Source of the DNA: Scatophagus argus
Lineage: Eukaryota > Chordata > Actinopteri > Scatophagidae
Length of the DNA stretch: 64,000 nt
Direction: 5' to 3'
Assembly (NCBI RefSeq): GCF_020382885.2
Contig: NC_058513.1
Coordinates: forward strand, 11,867,641-11,931,640
The position numbers were made by a program, and so were the translations under genes. Within the stretch, counting starts at the first letter, position 1. Every line of letters starts with the position of its first letter. The notes beneath the pieces were generated by a model. It was not told the origin of the DNA. It worked only from the letters and a program-made list of their open reading frames with translations, and ran no database searches. Of the stretch, positions 11,185-56,900 are shown piece by piece.

Positions 11185-14100
11185 CTAGTTGCCCCCGCCG
11201 CAGCAGTGGCCGCTGCGCCCCTGAGGAGCAGGTTCTTGTAGATCCACTCCCGTCCTGGTCCGCCCCGCTTGTCCAGCTCCACCCTGAGGATCACTCTTCG
11301 GCAGCTTCTTTGCTACAGGAACAGGATCACAGATGTTTAAACACAGCAAAAGTAAGAATTCAGAATTGCAACACACAAAACGAAGGTTAGAATAGTTCAT
11401 TCAATTAAACTTCTGCCACTAGCAGGAAGAAAAAAGGAAAATAGAGTTTTTTTTTCCTTCGAGGTGCGATCGACATCATGGAAAAAAAACATTTGTGTGA
11501 ACTGATAAATTAGAATTAGTGAATTAGCTGAAAGCTTAATGGTTAATACTTACACTGTATAACCACAAGGTTCTTGGTCTGACTGAGCCTTGTTGCAGGT
11601 TATAACCATCCTCTCTGCCCGTGTTCCCTGTCTATCTCTACAGGGTTACCTCTCAAATAAGCATAAATGCAAAAATGCAAAAACACAAACTCTCTCTCTC
11701 TAATTACTGCCACGTTATTCAGCTCAGTTAATAAGGAGCACCAAGAGTGTCAGCAGCAGGCTAGCAGGTATTTTTTGGGGGAATTTTCGCACCCACAAAC
11801 ACTGGATTTCTGCCATCATGTAAAGTAGTTTATTCACTATGTTTACAATTTCAAAAATAAAGACAAATAAAAATTCTAAATAAATAAAGTTATCCGTTTC
11901 CCACCCAAAATCTCTTTGACCCGAGTGCAGCCCTGTCACAATAACTACTTCTGATAGGCAAAATATTGGCCCAAAATGTCCCAACATTTCTTAAAGTGCA
12001 ATTAAGATCCAGCCATCTGAAAGTTTGTGTGTAAGGCAACTTTTCTGCAGAAGTAAAGCCGTGATAAACTGTGCTGCTGCCTGAAATATCCATCGAGGTA
12101 CATCTGACTCAACAAAATGATGCTCTTACCAATAGCCATGAAAATTTCATTGACATTCATGGCAGTCTTGGCCGAGGTCTCCATGAAGAGTAGACTGTTG
12201 TCATCAGCGTATGCTTGTGCCTCCTAAGAACAAAATTTAGATATAGAGGATAATATTAACCACTTACTGCCATGCAAAGTTTCCTATGATTTTATGATAT
12301 GCTACCTTAGGAATGAGACTTGGAATAACTGATATTGTTTTCCTGTACATGTAAAACTGATTCATATTTCATACTTGAAGCTCTACAGCTCTCTTGTTTG
12401 CGATGTCCGCCTTGTTTCCAGCCAGAGCGATCACTATGTTCGGACTGGCTTGTCTCTGCAGCTCCTTCACCCAGTTTTTCGCTCGTGCAAAAGTGTCCTA
12501 ATTGAGAAACAAAATTTATCAACATTTCTTTCACCTGTCACGTTCTCATGACAACCATAATTAACCTCGGTGGAACATTTTCACTGTACAGCATGTACAC
12601 ATCTGTATAAATTTACAAGAGGTTGACCAGCACCTTACCCAAAGACGTGACCTCGTAAAAACACCTGCAAGTCTTAACATCTAAAGGTCTAATTCTACAC
12701 TAGCTGTAATGACATTTTAAACATAGAACCAAAAATGGGAGAGTGACTTGTATCCTAGTCCTGACCTTATTGCTCTACTTTGTAACAATAGCTCCAAATT
12801 AACAAAATACACTTCCACAAGACACTTTAAAATTCCCAGTAACAGTTAATTAAGAAGAAGAAGAATCAGCTTTATTGACACACTGAATTCGTCTTCTGCA
12901 TTTGACCCATCCTTAGTTGAACACACACATGCAACACCCGGCAAATTACATGCAGTGAAACACACACAGGAGCAGTGGGCAGCATCAAGCGCCCGGGGAG
13001 CATATTGGGGGGTTAAGTGCCTTGCTCAAGGGCACATCAGCCGGCTAATGGAAGGGGGGGGGGCATTTTTCGCATTAATCACTCCACCACACCCAAATTT
13101 TTCCTGCCCATCCGGTGGGGGAATCGAACCGGTGACCCTCCTTTTAGATCACAAGCCGCTTCTCCAACCTCTAGGCCACGGCTGCCCCCCGCTCATAATT
13201 CTTGTATTTAGACTTTTTATACGTCACAAACAGAAACATGGAAAAAACATTAAAGTACAGCAAAAACCAATAAGAAAGCAACAACCTACTATTCTGTTGC
13301 CCTGCAGGTGAAACTTACTGTGTTGGTAATGTCGTAGACCACGATGGCTGCCTGAGCGCCTCTGTAGTACATTGGAGCCAGGCTGTGGTAGCGCTCCTGA
13401 CCTGCTGTGTCCCAGATCTCGAACTTCACAGTGGTGTCGTCCAGACAGACAGTCTGAGTGAGGAAAGCAGCTAAGGAGAACAGGACAATGAAGATCAGTG
13501 GAATGATAAGGCACTATGCTCCATCCTCCTGGAAGATCCTGTTCATGTAGTCAGAAAGGCTGTAAACACATCACTTCAAAACTGGCATGACAACAAACAT
13601 ATCTGTGCCAGTCTGTGCCTGCTAGACCTGCAGACGTGCAGCAATATAATATGGACCTGCGGGTCCAAGCCATTTTTACGACTAAAATTTTAAATTTCAA
13701 TTTTTTAGGTTTTAATTACCATGAGAGACTCTGACAGATGTATCTAGTACTACTGCAATATAGTACTTGGAATGTGGGAATATTTGTCCAAGGCTTTATT
13801 TAGTAAAGTACACCTACAATGAGACTATGAAAATGAGAATATGGGTGTAACATCAAGTATCAAAATCTTGCAGCGGATGTCTTGTCAGATCTATAATCTC
13901 CTAGAGTTATTCTTTGATGGAGATGTTCCTGATTTTAAACGACAATGTGTTCATATTTATATTTCTTAGGTATAGCACTAGCACTGCTATTGACACATTT
14001 CAAACAATATAATGCTCTTCTCTTACCTCCAATGGTGCTCTCCTGGAATTCATGAAACTGGCCTTTGACAAAGCGCAGCACTAAGCTGGACTTGCCCACA

Positions 14101-14195
14101 GCCGACTCCCCCAGCAGCACCAGTTTGAACTGGCAGATTTTGTTTGCTACTGTGGCACCATTAGGCCTGGTTGCTCCTCCACCGCGGCCAGCCAT
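11185..14195 (-). CDS. rab5c: Rab5 small GTPase (Rab5c-type), early endosome
   Basis: Five coding exons: 14027-14195, 13319-13470, 12375-12497, 12130-12223 and 11185-11312, all with GT-AG borders. They join in frame to 222 codons (221 residues, close to the 215-216 of human Rab5 proteins). The P-loop GESAVGKS is at residues 29-36, the switch II WDTAGQE at 76-82, NKAD at 135-138 and TSAK at 164-167; paired cysteines at 216-217 serve geranylgeranylation. Rab5 cycles between GDP and GTP and directs early-endosome fusion through its effectors. The start MAGRGG and the tail [19 protein letters not shown] resemble Rab5c more than Rab5a or Rab5b, although HEFQES in switch I is Rab5a-like; kcnh4 next door supports Rab5c. 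The cysteine pair is followed by four residues (GGGN) instead of the two of human Rab5 proteins. A SINE sits in the intron at 12498-13318. Confidence 0.95.
12853..13190 (-). mobile_element. tRNA-derived SINE in a rab5c intron
   Basis: Read on the minus strand, the element starts with a tRNA-like head: an A-box-like TGGCCTAGAGGTTGG (13164-13178) and a B-box GGTTCGATTCC (13120-13130). A body follows, and the 3' tail is AATAAAGCTGATTCTTCTTCTT. This is the layout of an RNA polymerase III-transcribed SINE mobilised by a LINE with a similar 3' end. It lies in the same orientation as rab5c and does not touch an exon. Confidence 0.8.
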
Positions 14196-14530
14196 TGACA
14201 GAGACAGGAACTGTTATGGATGAGATGGTCTGAAACGGGCTGAAAGGACAAGTGAACGAGGTACAGTGGCAGGAGCCGAGTCTGGACACACAGGCACTGT
14301 TGGTGAGCGAGGTCAGAAACCAAACTCCCACTAGTAAGAACTGGATCAGGACAGCAGTGGTGGAGTGACCGGCCTACCTTGAAAAATAAAGCCATGTCAA
14401 ATCAGTTTACTTCTGAGAAACTCTGCACAAACAAAACTATGGAGTAACAGAGCTGGTGTTGCTTTCAAATCAAATCTAATTTGATTCGATCAAAGGATTG
14501 GTTACCTCAACCATTCCTATGTTATATAGG

Positions 14531-14846
14531 GGGCGGCAGCTAAAGGCTATTTTCATTATATTTTCATATTATTGATCTGCTGAATATTGTCAAATAAGAA
14601 AATTAACTGAACAATTTTTCTACCAACTGACTAATCATTTTTCAAGAAAAAAAAATATTGCCCTGTTCCAGTTTGTTACTTGTGAGGATTTGCTGCTTTA
14701 ATGATAATATTAATGATAATGATAATATTTACAGTTAACTGTGAATCTGGGGGACTTTGGACAAATTGCCATACGAAACAAGATGTTTGAAGATGTCAAT
14801 TTAGGGTCTGGGAAATCTGATGTTTTTATTTTTTTGCTACTTTCTG
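14531..14846 (+). repeat. interspersed repeat (GCAGCTAANGATTATTTTCATTAT family)
   Basis: It starts GGGCGGCAGCTAAAGG, passes ATTTTCATATTATTGATCTG, a CTTGTGAGGATTTGCTGCTTT segment and GATGTTTGAAGATGTCA, and ends near GGGTCTGGGAAATCTGATG. This motif order is common to a widespread vertebrate/teleost element. A second partial copy lies at 29251-29320. It is in the first intron of rab5c. Confidence 0.6.
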
Positions 14847-14849
14847 TTT

Positions 14850-14998
14850 GAAGGACGGATTATGGACCGGGCCAGCAGGGCCGGCGCCCAGGCACCCTCG
14901 GGTCCAGGGGCCCCATCTATTTCAGGGGGGCCTCCATTCTCTAGGATCCTCTCACTACCAGGGCCCCTTACGCTGTTATAGGGCCTCTGACGAAAACA
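14850..14998. mobile_element. GC-rich fragment, possibly a transposon remnant
   Basis: An abrupt island of GGGCC/GGCCC words (GACCGGGCCAGCAGGGCCGG, then CCAGGGCCCC and AGGGCCTCTGACG) abuts the preceding A+T-rich repeat. Similar GGGCC-rich segments occur in fish hAT-like elements, but I see no clear terminal inverted repeats or transposase code, so the class is a guess. Confidence 0.3.
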
Positions 14999-15562
14999 GG
15001 GAGGGAGGGAAACGCTTTCCGTCCCTGTTTCCAATTCGTGATAATGTGTGCTCATCATTGTTTATTTCATGTCATGCCAATTTGTTTTCTCCAGCGACCT
15101 AACACCAAACCGTATCTGTAATAACGGTCTAAAACGTTGTAGCTGCGAGTTAGATAATCAGGTGTCCGCACAACACTGACTGTGCACTGAGTGCAAACCC
15201 AACAGTTTAAAAAGTTGATTATGTCACGCTAACTAAACTGACTTACAGCTTTTAATATATTGTTTCGCGAGCTTTAAATTGTGATCTTTGTGAACATCAC
15301 TTTTCTAACACAAATAATATGGGGAACAGATAAAACACAACAATAGCAAGCCTCTCAACAAACTGATTACATCAGCAAACCGGCTAAACCTGTTGTTCTA
15401 ACTTTGAACGCATAACCAGACTGAACAGAACCAGCTGGAAGTTAGCTACGAGGCTAAAGCTCATCTGTAATAACGACGAGGCGAGACGGTGTTAGCAATG
15501 TTAACCTCGGCTAACAAGAAAAAAATACTAACAGGTAACAAATAACACGTTAGCGTTCTTAC

Positions 15563-15690
15563 CAGCAACGAAAGCCAATATCCGCTCCGCCTGGAGAACA
15601 GTGAGTTGTAACCGTGTTGCTCCTCGTTAACAACGTTTTCTGCTAAAACACTTTCAGGTTCTGTAAATTATACGCTTCCGCCTTGTAGAA
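15563..15690 (-). other. rab5c: probable noncoding first exon of rab5c
   Basis: On the minus strand a consensus donor (GTTGCTG|GTAAGAAC) follows a GC-rich segment next to a compact promoter. A good acceptor (TGTCCTTTCAG) lies about 40 bases before the rab5c ATG. A 5' UTR exon here is the simplest model; the outer end is estimated. Confidence 0.6.
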
Positions 15691-15699
15691 CCAAAATAC

Positions 15700-15745
15700 T
15701 TCCTGGATTCGTCCGTCATGTGACGCAATGTCACAACCAATCAAA
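15700..15745 (-). promoter_or_regulatory. rab5c: putative rab5c promoter with an M-box/CLEAR-like palindrome and a CCAAT box
   Basis: GTCATGTGAC (15715-15724) is a near-palindromic E-box of the TCAYRTGA type bound by the MiT/TFE factors (MITF, TFEB, TFE3), which control lysosome and endosome genes. CCAAT at 15737-15741 lies 13 bases further out. No TATA box is evident. Binding is inferred from the motif only. Confidence 0.45.
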
Positions 15746-16502
15746 AAGCCGGATAGTGGGCCAACTCTACATCATGCGTAAGGTCGTTGCCTTTTGAAGT
15801 TGTTAATAATATATGCTTATAATAAAGCAATCAGAATCAGATGTTTTGTTTAAGATGTTCTACTTAACAAATGACCTTGACTTTCTATTTGGAAATAATG
15901 AACAGGATATGAGAGCCTTATGATTGATTTGAGGTTTAATACATATTTTGTAACAATTAACAACTGACATTTTTTTGGCCACCATAAATGTAATCCCAGA
16001 TGTTTAACTTGATAACACCACACACCCACTCATAAAATGTGTTTCCTAATACTATCTTCAGCATCTCATCTTCCACAAGGTGGTGCAATGTGATTGAGAG
16101 ATAGAGATTCTTCATCAGTCATAAACTAAGAGAAAGTGTAACATGTACCTCACAATCCTTGAGAAGAGTCTGTATGACATGAGACTCCTGATGAATCTAA
16201 AACACAAAGGTTTTAAAAGCATAACCTAAAGTTCAAAGAGAGATGTCAACCAGCTAATTAACACGAGCTGTGTGGGTATGACATGGATGTTCAGGGTCTT
16301 ATGGGCAGTTTAAAAGACTTGCAAAACGACTTTTTAAATTCATGAATATGTATTTTATGTGTCGACTGGCCGAACAAGCCATCAGACAACTTCTTCTAGA
16401 CAAGATAAGTTTTCATGAAAAGTAATGAATTGGTCGAAGTAATGTTTTTGTAAATGTAAAGTTTTTAAGTTTAAGAGTACATTGAAGGAATAACTTACAC
16501 TT
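15746..16502. other. intergenic, no gene seen
   Basis: A+T-rich sequence between the rab5c promoter and the three-finger pseudo-exon. I see no exon, repeat family or RNA gene in it. Confidence 0.5.
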
Positions 16503-16612
16503 ACAGGATCCAGCAAAAAATTATGCTGGCACAGACAGGATTTAAAGCGTGGCAGGTCTCCACATGTCTGAAACAGTGCTGATGGCCTTGACTGTTACGC
16601 CTCAAGGCTTAT
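16503..16612 (-). pseudogene. decayed copy of exon 2 of the neighbouring three-finger (Ly6-like) gene
   Basis: The minus strand matches exon 2 of the gene at 16819-17363 over almost its full length. Shared stretches include the bases for LR, HC, VETC and PVC/NVC, then GCTGGATCC next to a retained donor-like GTAAGT. The copy has lost the first two cysteines (LRRNS against LRCNC). It has also lost two bases before the donor, which shifts the frame, and it lacks the polypyrimidine-AG acceptor of the working exon. No partner exons 1 or 3 were found nearby. It is a tandem-duplication relic. Confidence 0.75.
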
Positions 16613-16736
16613 GGAATAATAATAATAAAAAAAACAAAATGCTGTTCAACTGCCATAGACTTAAACTTTAAGGAAAAATAATGAATATACAAGGAAGCAC
16701 AAAGACAGAAAAACAGCAAAATCTGAAACACGTTGC

Positions 16737-16742
16737 TCTTTA
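16737..16742 (-). promoter_or_regulatory. candidate poly(A) signal of the Ly6-like gene
   Basis: ATTAAA on the minus strand, about 80 bases after the stop codon; no AATAAA was seen closer. Confidence 0.4.
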
Positions 16743-16818
16743 ATATGACAATACCAGATGACAACATAAAGTATTTATCAAAGAATGTGTTAATAGTCAG
16801 GGTGACGATGTTCATTCT

Positions 16819-17363
16819 TCAGTTGCACAGATCAGTCCTACAGCATGTGGCAGATGATATCCCTGGGTGATTCAGCCTCATGCAGTCCTCAAATTTCATG
16901 CAACTCTTGAAGTAGCTGGGTCCTGTGGAAAACAAAAGGATGTATCATTAAGACACTTGTTTCTTTTTCTACTTCATCGTACCAGTAGTAGTAGTAACAG
17001 TACTGCCTGTATGCATTTTTGTGACCACTGACCACTGGGGATCAGGTTCAGAAATATCAGGTCCAGAAGGATCAGCTTTAGAAGCACTTACTGGATCCAG
17101 CGTAAATAATGACACCCGCACAGACATTGTTTTGACCGTAGCAGGTCTCCACAGGACTTGAACAGTGCTTCTGTCCTCCGCAGTTACACCTCAATGCTTC
17201 ACCTGGAAAAAAAAGAATTGTTGTTCATTGTACTCATCAAACTAAATGAGCAATTTCAGTTTGATTTCAGTAAACAATACAAAAAAAAAACCAAACAAAA
17301 AAACATCAACTCACTCTGACTGACAACCAACAGCACAAAAAGAGCCAGAATCACAGTCTTCAT
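16819..17363 (-). CDS. small secreted three-finger protein, Ly6/uPAR family
   Basis: Three exons (17315-17363, 17092-17202, 16819-16922) with GT-AG borders join to 88 codons (87 residues). Exon 1 encodes a signal peptide (MKTVILALFVLLVVSQ). The mature part begins LRCNC, carries ten cysteines in LU-domain order and closes with CCRTDLCN, the family's CCxxDxCN signature. The three-exon layout (signal, first half, second half) is the usual one. The chain stops right after the final Asn, so there is no GPI-anchor tail and the product is probably secreted, like SLURP-type proteins. The partner is unknown; relatives act on nicotinic receptors, complement or cell adhesion. It lies between rab5c and kcnh4 with a decayed exon copy downstream. 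Confidence 0.88.
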
Positions 17364-20188
17364 GTTTTCACGATGTCACGTCCTGACACACAAGAAAGGA
17401 TGACCCAGACGAATTGTCCTACTGGAGAACAGATACCCTGGTCTCCTTTATATCCACTTTTGCTGTGTAATTTTGACATCACTATTGCAAATTCAGTGTA
17501 TTTTAAACTTATGAAACAGTCACCTGGATTTTCCCTCACAGAGTGACTCATGGAAGGCACAAAACATGGACTTACACCACTGACTTACAGGAAAGGTACT
17601 GAAGAGTATGATAGATCATTAACCCTACAGATAGTAACAGGACATATCAAGACCACCATGACTGGTAATAAGGTTCTCAGTATTGTCAACTTTTTTTTTT
17701 TTTATTGTCAACCAAAATCTAAAACTAGGTGAAACACTATGATTTGACAGTGTGATGCAGTATTTGTTTTTTTCTCTTTACTGGCAAGTAAAGTAAAGAA
17801 CACCTGTTCCCTTTTTCTTACAAAATCAGTAAACAGGTTGTACTTTATGAGCCTGTTTTCTGACAGGAAGCTGGGCTGTCAACACGAGAGGCCTGTTGAA
17901 ACTGAGCCAGTGGACATGAAACAAACTCAAAATAAATAAATGTGTACTGACTGTCTGCTCAACCATTTGGTAGAGCACATTCTCATAGAGTCACTATATC
18001 TCATAGAAAAATTGTTGATTTTAAATCAGCTTTATTGAGCCATCTCCACCGCTCAGTCAAGGTATGCTATGCTAAAAAAAAAGTAAAAATAAATAATAAA
18101 AATAATATTTTTTTTTTCTTGGAGTGAACATCAAAGGGTTGTAAAATAAACTGTTGGAATAAAAATTATGCAAAGTTAATACAGCTGCATCTATCTATAT
18201 AATAATATAATAATGATAAGGAGAGTCCAGAAGCTCCCTCTCATCAAATACATGAAAGAAACTGTATGTACACTTATATAATCGGATTGAAGGCAAGAAG
18301 GCAAGAAAGATCAGCCCAAATAAAAAAAAGGGATAAAGCAAAAAGCGGCCACCAAAAACTCATTGAATCCGCAGCCACTGATGAAAGAAACAACATCCGC
18401 AAATCCTTCTTTTTCAAAGAAAGCTGGACATCCCAGTGGCTGCACAATGAGTGTACTAGGAATAAAAAAATTTGGATCACTAATTTCTGAAAGCTTGGGA
18501 AAATTAAGGGTTTGATTTAAGTTAGTTTCATATGGTTGCAGCGGATGAATCCTAAAAAAAAAAAAAAAAAGTGTAAGCAGAGCACCAGAAAACGCGCATG
18601 TTGATTTAACATCCCTGAAACACATCTGAGCAAGTTACATCAGATTGTCAGTTATAAGTGAATTTGCCTCACTGTATATAAATTTCAAAATACATACATA
18701 TAATAACCATGTTGCCTTTGGTCGAAAAATAAATAAATAAATTGACTAATAAATAAATAGTCAACTGTCACAATATGCATTACATTCAGAAATAAGCATT
18801 TAATAGATTCACTGTAAAGTCATCAAATAAACCAAAGAACTAAAGATGGAGAACTGATCTTGTCCAAGTGTCAGAACTGCACACTGTCTGTCCAGTGAGG
18901 GAGCAGGACAAAATGAACAAACACATTCAGATATTCATGTTTGTACTTGTAATAGTGAAACCGAAACTCCAACAACCCAGCATACGAAACATCAGAGTCC
19001 TATAACATATAATACATGTATGCAACAGCACTTTGGGGTGTGCGAATCACACCTTGATGAGTGCACAGAAAGGTCAGCAACCTTTTTTCAGTTTGGAAGC
19101 AAATATTTTCCAAAAAGTATTTAAGCTTCTCACTAACAAGGGATGCTCTATTGCAACCATAAGCAGTTGTTCACTGAATTAATTATTCTGACTTGTTTTT
19201 GAAATATTATGTAGGCTAACATTAAGTGTGGGCCTGACAGCACAGTAAAGGACACAGTCATACATTTCTGCATACTTTATTTTGTCAGCCAAGAAGAAAT
19301 CATTCCAAAAGAACAAAGTTCTTGAGTGCTCTGAATATGTTACGAGTATCATGAGTTACTGTTTTTTCTCCCCCCCAAGAAGGCATTCGTAATTTTTAAT
19401 TAGTGACAATCTTCAACATTTCAACAACATTTACGTTTATCAGTAGCTATGTTATCTTTAAAGAGCTGTAGATCCTTGAGAAAGAATTTTTCATGCTATT
19501 TCACAGCACTATCCTTAATGCCTTGATGAAGGAAAATTAGGAAGTTTATTCACATCTCTTGAAGAATCTTTGGATATTAAATGTTTGTTGTCAGAGAGCT
19601 CACAAATAAAAATGTTGAATTAAGAAAAACATTCAGTTTAAAACAATAAACAATCTATGCTGTGTGATACACATATTCTATTCCCCATATCTAAGGTGAT
19701 CCATGTGTCATTTCTGTTCCTCACTATGTTAAATCATCCAACCAACCTGTGTGCCATACAAATACAGTATCTGTGTACACAATCATGTCATGTAAAATGC
19801 GTACACATTGATTTGGAAACCTTTTCCTTAGGAAAAAGAATAAACAACTTTACCATGCAAGGAGGTAACAGGTATTATCAACTGCAAATTGGTGTGAAGG
19901 TGCTGGAAAAATATACAGTATATACTGGAACCCACTGTTGTGCAACTGTTGTTTAAAAGACACACTTCAGTAAAGCCAAGATAATGCACAAATGACATGC
20001 TTTTGCATAGAAATGGTGTCATAGTTTGACAAATATGAGAGGCTAGACATTAACAGGGTGTAAATAGAGCACATATTGACAATCTCCAGCAGGTTCTCTT
20101 TAAACACTGTCAGAAGTTGCATGTTAACAACTTTATAACTCGTTAATAACTCTGTCACTCCAGTCGGCGAATCTGTCCCTGAAACAGT
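17364..20188. other. spacer and kcnh4 3' UTR region
   Basis: No further gene was recognised. Minus-strand AATAAA hexamers at 19545-19550 and 19276-19281 are candidate poly(A) signals for kcnh4, giving a 3' UTR of 0.65-0.9 kb. The remainder is A+T-rich with poly(A) and poly(T) runs. Confidence 0.45.
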
Positions 20189-53998
<33,810 letters not shown>

Positions 53999-56900
53999 TC
54001 ACACCATCCCAGAGGCACAGCAGGTGGCTTCCAGGGGCTCTCAGTGGGTGCAGGAGGACACTTTGAGGGTGACAGTCCAGTGCAGGTCGCGGGCACCCAC
54101 ATCTACAGCCACCCTTCTCCAAGCGACACCTCTCTCAAAGACAATAGTGCAGACTGTGAAGACTAAAATAGCTCGCCCCAACAAATACAGGGGTTCAGGT
54201 GTGGGTAGTGTAGCTCAGTGGAAATTAAGAGGAGTAATCGCTAGCAGCAGCTCAGTCAACGAGGAGGGACGAGTGCAGGTGATGCTGAGATCCAAAAAGC
54301 TCCACATCAGTCAACCCAGCTGTTGCTTGCCTGCACCTTTCACCTGGAGAGCTCGTTCCAGCAGCAATGTGGAGAAAGTTATCCTTTAAGTCCAGTGTGT
54401 TTTCCATCATTAGGAAGACCGAAAATCTGTAAGACAACAATGACAGTGCATGTGTCTGCACCTCGTGCATCCCTCGGCTCAGTGCTGTGTCGGGATGCTG
54501 TGGCGGTTTAGTTGTATCTTCTTGAGCTTTCTCTCTTCCTTGCTTCTCTCTCTCTCTCTCCTGTTCCCATCCACTCCTGTGATATCTCAACCAATGAGAT
54601 GCTGGCATCCTCTGTGGGGACCTGTTCTCATCTGTGGTGGGGGTAGAGAGAAAGAGCGAGCGAGAGAGAGAGAAAGAGAGAGCGACTGGAGGAGGGAGGG
54701 AGGATGCTTTTGGAGCAGCTGACAGCACCATTACACCCCATAGTGCTACTATCAGCACATGGCTTTTGTGTGCATGTCCACAAATCTAGGAAAGATGGAT
54801 TACCTGCATGCCAGTCAATGCAGCCTATTGTATTCAGTTGGACTGTGAGCTATTGTTCTGTTTTGCCATGGAAGTCAGATTCAAGGGACATGAGTGCGTG
54901 TGTGTGCGTGTGTGTGTGTGTGGAGAGAAATATTCAGATGTATTTTTATACATCATCCTGTGAAGGAGCAGCATGATCTATAAGGGCTGTAGCCCTAACA
55001 CACCACTGCTAGATTAATGTTGTTTCAAACTCGTCTCTTCTGGATGGAGCTGGTCACTGCTGGCCCTCCAACCCCTACAGCATCCTCATCAGAGAATTAA
55101 GGCTCTGGGACAAAAGCGGCTAAGAGCGGATTAAAAGGATAAGCCCTGAGATGTTTTTCATGAGGACTTGATGCTTAACACACCAAAGTAAAGTCGTGTC
55201 TTAACTCACTTTGACCCGAGCAAATAACAGAGCTTAGCTGACGAGAGAAATACCTCTAGATAGTAAAGGTGCTTAAAAAGGAACGCTTGTTTATCGTAAA
55301 TCGTAACACTTCGAATGAAATTTGCCATCAGTAATCTCATTAGATTTAACAGTGATCAGGGAAAGATGACCCTGCTATCATTCTAATTAATGCAACTGCC
55401 ATTAAATATTAATTATTTGAAAGGACACTGAGACGCCTGATGATTAAGGGATGACTTTTGAAGAGAGGACTTGTCCTCTTTGAATCAGTAAGTGTGGTGC
55501 ATGTGTTAATTGACAGGAGGACATCACGGGTTTAGATCTTTAGGTCTTTAGTCTGACAGGACGAAAAAGTTTTACCGAATTGTGATATAAAATCGTTTCT
55601 TTTTTTGTTGTTGTCGCTGTGATTTATGTGGCGCTTGAGGATGTGGTGCCAAGAGAAAACCTGGAGATCCTACAACAGCAATATATTATTTTGAAGCTTA
55701 TACACAGACAACTGAGACCGATGGTCTTTAGTGTGGTTTTAGCAACATGTAAAATACAATCTGTGACAACATTTTGTTATTTGTATGCCTGTCTAAAAAA
55801 ACAAAGGAAAAAGAAAAATCATATCCTCACAATATCTTCCCCAGAACGTGCATTAAGTGTAATTTGGGAGTCCAGTAAACAAAAATGGATGAGAAAAGAA
55901 ATAGAAATACGCTTGCGGGGGTGTTGGTAACCTTGAAAAAGTTGAGTTGAGCTGATTCAGCAGCTGTGTGGGTGTTTCCCTGAAGCCAGAAATTAAGTTT
56001 ATAATCTTAAGGGTAAAGAAAAAAAAACAACCAAAAAATAACCAGATCAGGGAAGAATTGAATGTTAATGACGAACGTTGTTGTATTTTTTACTGTGTGT
56101 GTGAAGTTATATTTGTCTTAAAAAGCGGCGAGAATAGCTTGTGGTACTACTTTCGTGATATTTTCCGAGTGCATCATTGTTATGCTGGCAGCCAGAAAAT
56201 GATGGTGGTTTAGGTGATTAAAAATGCACAATTAACCCATCCAGCAGGCAGCACAGGTGCACCACGCAGAAGAAAAAAAAAAAACAAAAACAAAAGAAAA
56301 AACGAGAAGCAGTGAAAGTAAGAGACGGGCTCTCAGACTGTAAGAAGGTATTGTTCCCCCTCTCGGATCCCATTCAAGCACTGGCAGCCCTTCACTCCTT
56401 TCTATTTTTAATGGATTCTCATTGTGCTTTCTTCTTGTAGTTCATCCATCTCTGCTTGTCACTAATAAAGAAGCTTATCCATTAAACATGCTCACTATCT
56501 ACTCTACAGTCTGATACGACAGAGTGACGCAGAGGCGGCCAGGTGAAATACTATCCCTACTTCATTTCCCACAGTTCTCAGCTCTTTGGGTGCTCCTTTT
56601 CTTTTTATATTTATTCATTTACGTAGGAGGTGGAACTTATTGAAACAAGTAAATTCAAAAATCATGTAACATCCAAAAAAATGAAGGACTGTGCTGTTTT
56701 AAACTTCAATAAAAAAAATCCACAGCCCCTCATCATGACTTAAACTGTAAGAGAGATAAGCCAGCATCATTGACTCAACATGCGACATCCCCTCTCTCGA
56801 TTAAACACATCCTCCTTCCCTCAGCAAACCCATTGAGAAATCAGGCCTGTCATTCTCAAATCTCGGCTGTTTACATTGAATTAATTCGAGGCTGAGCAGA

